The notes below the pieces were generated by a model. That model had not been told where the DNA came from. It did not search any database and was given only the letters and a program-made list of their open reading frames with translations. 64,000 nucleotides of DNA from Heliopora coerulea (lineage: Eukaryota; Cnidaria; Anthozoa; Scleralcyonacea; Helioporidae), in assembly GCA_030142905.1 (NCBI GenBank), contig JASJOG010000217.1, positions 402,001 through 466,000 of the forward strand, written 5' to 3'. Position numbers and translations under genes: made by a program. Every line of letters begins with the position of its first letter. Position 1 is the first letter of the stretch. Below are positions 59,093-64,000 of the stretch, piece by piece.

Positions 59093-60111
59093 TACAACAT
59101 TCCATAACCTTAGAAACTATACATAGCAGTGAGATCGGTCTAGAATTCAATGCTACGGTTAGATCATCGTTTCTATGCACAGGTGAGATGTTTGCTCATT
59201 TCCAGATAAGGGGAACTTGACCATTGGACAAGGAAAGGTTAAAAAGTCGACAAAAAGATGAAGCAATTACTTCAGCTGTCTTAATCAGCGGCATCCCAAG
59301 AATGTTGTCTGGACCACATGCCTTATTAGGATCTAAGCCTTTTAAAACATTCACGACTTCAGATTCAGTAAGATGAATTTTAGACAGTTCAATTGTTGTT
59401 GGGGTAATAGATTCCATATTTGAATGTTGCATATAACTTTCTTTAGGAGAAAATATGGAATGAAAGGAATGATTCAATAAATTGGCTTTAGCAACTCGAG
59501 ATCAGAGACAAATTTCTTGGCCATCCTGAAGTAAATGAGGTGAAGCATTGTCACGTGTTGATGACTTAACAAATGACCAAAAGCTCTTCGGATTTTTTAC
59601 AATAGATTCTTTGAGCTTACAAGCGTACTCCATTCTCTTCTGTGCAATCATCTGTTTGACTGATTTCCTTAACCTTTGAAATGTCGCAATATCATTAATT
59701 GAGCCCGTTTTGTTTCCTTTCTTTCTTTTGATATTCTTCTGTCTTTACATAGACAAAAGTTTGGTATCAATCCATGGGTGGTTATGCACATTTTTAATCA
59801 CATTTAGGAATGTGTGTATTGACTGCTGATGTAAAGAAATCACACCAATTTGAAAGAGATTGATCAACATCATTTGCTACAAAGCACATATTCCATGGGA
59901 TATGCAAAAGTGCTTCATTTAAACCAGTCCAGTCTGCCTTTTTGAGATTATAAACAACATGCTTAACTATACTTTTTTGTGATATCCTTAGATTTAATTC
60001 AAAACTGATCAACTTGTGGTCAGTAACTAGGGTATCATGAAAGCCAATAACATTTGAGACCTTTTCTGGAATAGTTGTAACTATCTATAAGATCTAATAT
60101 ATTGCTACTTA

Positions 60112-60366
60112 ATTATATATACGAAAACTCTGACTGCCCAAGCTGGGAATTGAACCCAAGGTCTCCAAATTTATGTATCGGCGCTCTGACCACTGAGCTA
60201 CTGAGACACGGCTAGGACAGGTGGCCTAGCCAATTCAATATATATGAAAATTTCTGACTGTCCTAGCTGTGTCTCAGTAGCTCAGTGGTCAGAGCACTGA
60301 TACATAAATTCAGAGACCTTGGGTTCATTTCCCAGCTGGGGCAGTCAGAGTTTTCGTAAATATAAT
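60112..60366. repeat. Palindromic tRNA-like foldback element
   Basis: Two arms of about 105 bp (60112-60219 and 60262-60366) are inverted copies of one another around a 42-base centre. Each arm, on opposite strands, reads GTGTCTCAGTAGCTCAGTGG (A-box-like TAGCTCAGTGGTCAGAGC) and then CTTGGGTTCA (B-box-like GGTTCAATTCCC), i.e. head-to-head tRNA-like units. The LINE is interrupted here, so it is an insertion. Confidence 0.8.
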
Positions 60367-60930
60367 TATGATCATATCAAAATCCTTTCTTCATATAAAT
60401 ATTGATACCTCTTGTAGGAAAGTCCACCATTTGCCACATATAATAGTCTTTAAATAACTTGGCTAGATCATTGTGTATCTCATCTCCAGAGATTGCCACA
60501 AAGTAAAAGCTGGTCAAAATGGGCATCTGACGCACTGCATAGGTTTTTTTTAATTGCTTTAAGTAATTACTATTAGTATCTAGTGGTCGATAAAAAACAA
60601 TCGCAAGAATTTCTTTGGGAGTTAGGTCTCAATTCACAAGCAATGATTTCAGCATTGCCTTCAAGGTCCTTACATTGAAAGCTTTTTATCATATTGTCCA
60701 CAGCCAACAAAATGCCACCTCCAACTTGGCTCGATCTGTCCCTTCTATGAATCGTAAAATCCAGACCAGGCAATAGCTCACAGTTTAAAACACATGGTTT
60801 TAACCATGTTTCAACAGCAAATATCTGAAATTCTTCAGTTTTATTGACTAAGCTTCTAGCATTCATATGCAGACACTGAATATCCGTGCAGATAAATCGA
60901 AATTTTAAGCAACTAATAATTTCCACGGCA

Positions 60931-61140
60931 AAATGTTTTGTTTTTCTTATATTCGATTGTCTCTTCTAGTTACTCTAAGGGCGATTTTTCTTTTTGGCAA
61001 CTTGGATTTTGGAGAGATATATTGTAAGGGTGGGTGAGAGGTTGTTGCATGCATGTATTTCTAGTTGGCATTGAGCATATTTATGTCCGTTTTATATATT
61101 GAAACCTCTTTTATGAAAATGAAGACACTAAAGATAATTG
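60931..61140 (-). repeat. R2 repeat, right part
   Basis: Continues R2 after the LINE. CTAGTTACTCTAAGGGCGAT and GAGAGATATATTG resemble R1 at about 49595-49680 (TTATAGTAAGGACGATTTG). A stretch of about 80 bases in R1 has no counterpart. Confidence 0.55.
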
Positions 61141-62938
61141 GTAGTAATGTCTATATGGGTATTTAGTGTACCAAAATCTAGGCTATACTCATATGGGAAT
61201 AATTGAATAGCTGGCTTGTGGTAGCCAAGTGTTAATAGCAACATTCCTCTTCCTATCATTGTGAATCAGAATTCACCTAGTGTCTGATCATTCACCTGCC
61301 AATAGGGTATGTGAGCTGGGTTTAGACTGTTGTTGCAATAGTGATTCAGATAATTACCATTCGCACTTGGCTGAAAATCCAATGATCAAAGCAACAATTA
61401 ATTCCTCTGGATAATCTTAGGTGAACAAGAATTGAAGCTTTGGCTTCCTGCATCACAAAGTGCTAAGGAACAGACTATGCTCTAAACCATTACCTTGATC
61501 AAAATCTAAATTTTGTAGACAACTTAGATAAAGAACAAGGTATCAGAACAAGGACCTAATGTACTGCTTCCAAGATTTCCTCATCACATCTTCAATGATT
61601 GGTAAGTGATACGGTTTGCAAGGGGGAAAGCACCCTGAACCAACTGAAAGTTTCAAAAATTGAAGAATGAGCAAAAAGCAGGATTTCCAATATTGAGTTA
61701 AGAGGATGCTAGTTTTTGGAGTTTTCTTCCTGTTATTATAAAGCATCTGAAGGTTGGGATCATGTCCACCAGTCTGGTTCCCACTTCACTTTTCTTACAG
61801 AAGCCCAAGTATGTTTATGTAAAAGAACCCTCTGTTGCCTCTATTTGTCCAGGACTAGCCTTGGTCATATTGTGTTTGACATTTCTCAATTTACCCAAGA
61901 CAGCCTTGGCAACTATGGATGTATGTGGGGTGGTATGAATTGTCTGAAGATATTTTGAACTGAAAAAATTAATCTCCTTGACAATAATTACAATGAAAAA
62001 ATTTAGGCTAGCAATCATAGGATTCTGTTGGCTTTCAGATTGGTGAGTACATTTGGTAGTGCAGAGGTTGATAAGCCATGCTGTAGCCACACAGACCTCT
62101 GCTTGACTGCTTTGGGACAGGGGTGGTTTCCTTTCTGTTTAGTTGAACAGCATTGTGAGAATTTTAAAGCTATATGTTTGCTGTGCAGTGGAAGTCTAAA
62201 AACATGGCAAAGAAATGCATGCTGTGTGTTCAGTTGCTGCTCAACCAGTCCCAGCACATGGTCATGACAAGGAAACTCTTTCCCTTATAAATAGCTCATT
62301 TAGTCATCGAAAAGTATGAGGCTTTTTGCAGCCTTTCTGCTTGGTTGATCCTTCCAGTAAAATATGCACATCTAAGTGTAAGCACTTGTACTGTGAAACT
62401 GCAAATGGCTCGTTAAACTAGTTATCATTTGATTGTACCCTTATTTCTTGGATAACCATACTAATTTAATATATATGCAAAAAGTCCCAACTTGTGAAAG
62501 TGATGTATTTACTAGATTAAAAAACAACATGGGTTCACATGGCCTTATGTAATCATTTTATAATACCCTGAGGATGATTCTGAAATGGCCTTATGTGCCT
62601 GTGTTGTTCTATTTAATAATAAAAGTGTCTAAAGCTTTCAGAGAGAAGAGGAGTGCTCAACGAGATTGTCTTGTCTACCACTAAAACAAGGAATTTTATA
62701 TATACTCTAAAGACTGTTGCATAAGAATTTTGCCTTTGCAGAAAAGAGCAGCTTGTATAATCTTAAATGGCAACTCACATGCATCCTCCATGTGTTTATT
62801 TAATTGTCTACAGTGGTAATCCTTTTTAACAGGATTCGACTTGTAGTTCTGGGTTATTTGATGGAAAGGAAATACTAGATTTTTTTAATTGTAATTTTAT
62901 TTCTCCAAGATACAATAGGGTTCCAGAAGGCGGTAGAT
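61141..62938. other. Unannotated sequence before terminal hAT
   Basis: Short ORFs on both strands at 61700-62260, none with recognisable motifs. No repeat of note. Confidence 0.45.
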
Positions 62939-64000
62939 CAGCGGTACTCAACTGGCAGACCCGAATACAACTTTCTCTGGACCCATAGCTAGCATAGGAA
63001 ACTATTCTTTTCAATATAATTTAAGACTTAGTCATTAGTGACTTAGTACCTAAGACTACTTCCTACTAAGTGATGGAGTACAACAAATAATAGGGAATAT
63101 ATATATAAGCAGCAACACAGTTGTGCGCTAGACATGTCCAGCATGCAAACTTTTCATTCCATACTGGTCGAAATATACAAGTATAACAAGTTTGGAGTAC
63201 TGCTGACCACTAGCACCTGAATAAATCTGAACTGTTTTGATAGACACATTGAATCCTTCCATCATCTAAAATAGTATGTTCAAATGTAGGCAAGAAAAGA
63301 AAAGTTGATAGTGAAAACCACTCGTTTAAAGAATGGAGTGAAAAATATGTGTTCATGCTTCCTGTAGCAAGCACCAAACCCATGTGCCTAATTTGCAATA
63401 AAACAGTGGCTCTTCAGAAGAGTGGCAATGTGAAATGCCACTATGACTTAAAACACGGTCACTTCAAAGACATGTAGCCTCACAATTCAGGGGTAAGAAC
63501 CACAAAAATGAATCAACTGAATTTGTCATATCAATCCATGACAAAAAAGAGCAATGGAGTCCTCATATCTAGCAGCATGAGTGTTGGGGAAACACAAGAA
63601 ACAAATGACAGAGAAAATAAAGCAAATACCACTGTCAGATTCCATGGCAACAAAAAAAAAATCAAAATACTAGCTGATGATTTGAGTAGGCAGATCTGTG
63701 ATGGTATTAAAAATGCAGAATGCATTTCCTTAGCTGTGGAGGAGCTCACTGACACCACTGACAATCCTCAGTTGCTGGTCTTTGTAAGGTTCTATCATGA
63801 AGCAAAAAGTGAGTTTTGTGAAGATGTGTAAAGCCTGACAAACCTCCCTGGAAGCACAAAGGGAGAAGATATTTATGAAGCAATAATAGGGATACTGAGT
63901 GAAAAAGAGAGATCTGAACAATGTCCTCTCAGTCAGTACTAATGGAGCTCCTTCCATGATAGGGTGAGGGAGAAGAATGGTTCAGCACTTGAAAAAGCAT
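62939..64000 (+). mobile_element. hAT transposon (ZBED/Charlie-like), left end and 5' coding part
   Basis: It starts CAGCGGTACTCAACTGGCAG, a characteristic hAT-Charlie-type end. The 8 bases before it (62931-62938) would be the target copy. The coding part begins near 63270. The element runs off the right edge of the window, so the right end is not visible. Confidence 0.8.
63270..63990 (+). pseudogene. hAT transposase with BED zinc finger, truncated by window end
   Basis: A BED finger reads FKEWSEKYVFMLPV, PMCLICNKTVAL and VKCHYDLKHGHF: CxxC then HxxxxH. The second frame (63508-63831) has FHGNKKKIKILADDLSRQIC, SLAVEELTDTTDNPQLLVFV and RFYHEAKSEFCEDV. After a stop, NLPGSTKGEDIYEAIIGIL follows, then SVSTNGAPSMIG in another frame near 63935. 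The first Asp lies in VEELTDTT; the SVSTNGAPSMIG segment corresponds to TDGAPSM, where Asn replaces the second Asp. Several stops and shifts. The C-terminal dimerisation domain would lie beyond the window. Confidence 0.8.

Noticed and set aside
60112..60366. Functional tRNA genes
   Set aside because: A- and B-box-like segments are present but the acceptor stem and anticodon loop do not pair properly, and the two units form an inverted repeat.
61716..62267. Overlapping ORFs on both strands
   Set aside because: No motif, no codon bias visible, and antisense overlap is typical of chance ORFs.

Overview
The window is AT-rich eukaryotic DNA made almost entirely of mobile elements, many nested inside one another. 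The combination of Polinton, Kolobok, piggyBac, Harbinger, Mutator-like (MULE), hAT, Ginger, Tc1/mariner, Penelope-like (PLE), gypsy and CR1-like LINE elements, with short GT-AG introns, points to an invertebrate animal, probably aquatic (cnidarian or mollusc are my best guesses). The species cannot be fixed from the sequence. I found no convincing host gene, rRNA or functional tRNA.

Region 1 (about 1-13.8 kb) is a decayed Polinton/Maverick. Its right half carries, on the + strand, a retroviral-type integrase with chromodomain, unknown ORFs, a membrane protein, a double-jelly-roll capsid protein and an A32/FtsK-type packaging ATPase. A 5.27-kb Kolobok transposon (3290-8560, TTAA duplication) splits one Polinton ORF. 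It carries a THAP/DDE transposase on the - strand and, divergently, a gene with a P2X7-tail-like cysteine domain. A PLE tail lies near 1.7-2.5 kb.

Region 2 (14.3-33.0 kb) holds two head-to-tail copies of a unit of about 2.75 kb (A 14335-27077, B 27078-32989). Both contain the same 5'-truncated LINE in the same place. After the duplication, copy A received a piggyBac (14888-17063), a Harbinger (17278-20689) and a MULE (22196-26560), and copy B received a hAT (28806-31966). Each copy preserves the empty site for the other's insertions, so boundaries and target duplications can be read directly. The MULE is nearly intact and fuses PHD, OTU-protease, FLYWCH and MULE-transposase domains.

Region 3 (33.4-45.4 kb) has LINE fragments, a short-LTR gypsy remnant (34635-36950), a CR1-like LINE (37924 to about 40865) and a PLE (about 40870-45420) split by a Ginger transposon (41342-45220). 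The Ginger gene joins an integrase to an Ulp1-like protease and a PHD finger.

Region 4 (45.4-64 kb) contains two diverged copies of an unidentified repeat (R1 47690-49790; R2 54401-56124 plus 60931-61140), tRNA-derived SINE-like sequence, a piggyBac end and an integrase remnant. R2 is split by a LINE (56125-60930), which itself carries a Tc1 element (57492-59092) and a palindromic tRNA-like element (60112-60366). A hAT with a BED finger starts at 62939 and runs off the window.

Nearly all reading frames carry stops or frameshifts. The MULE, Ginger, the region-2 hAT and the Tc1 are the least decayed.
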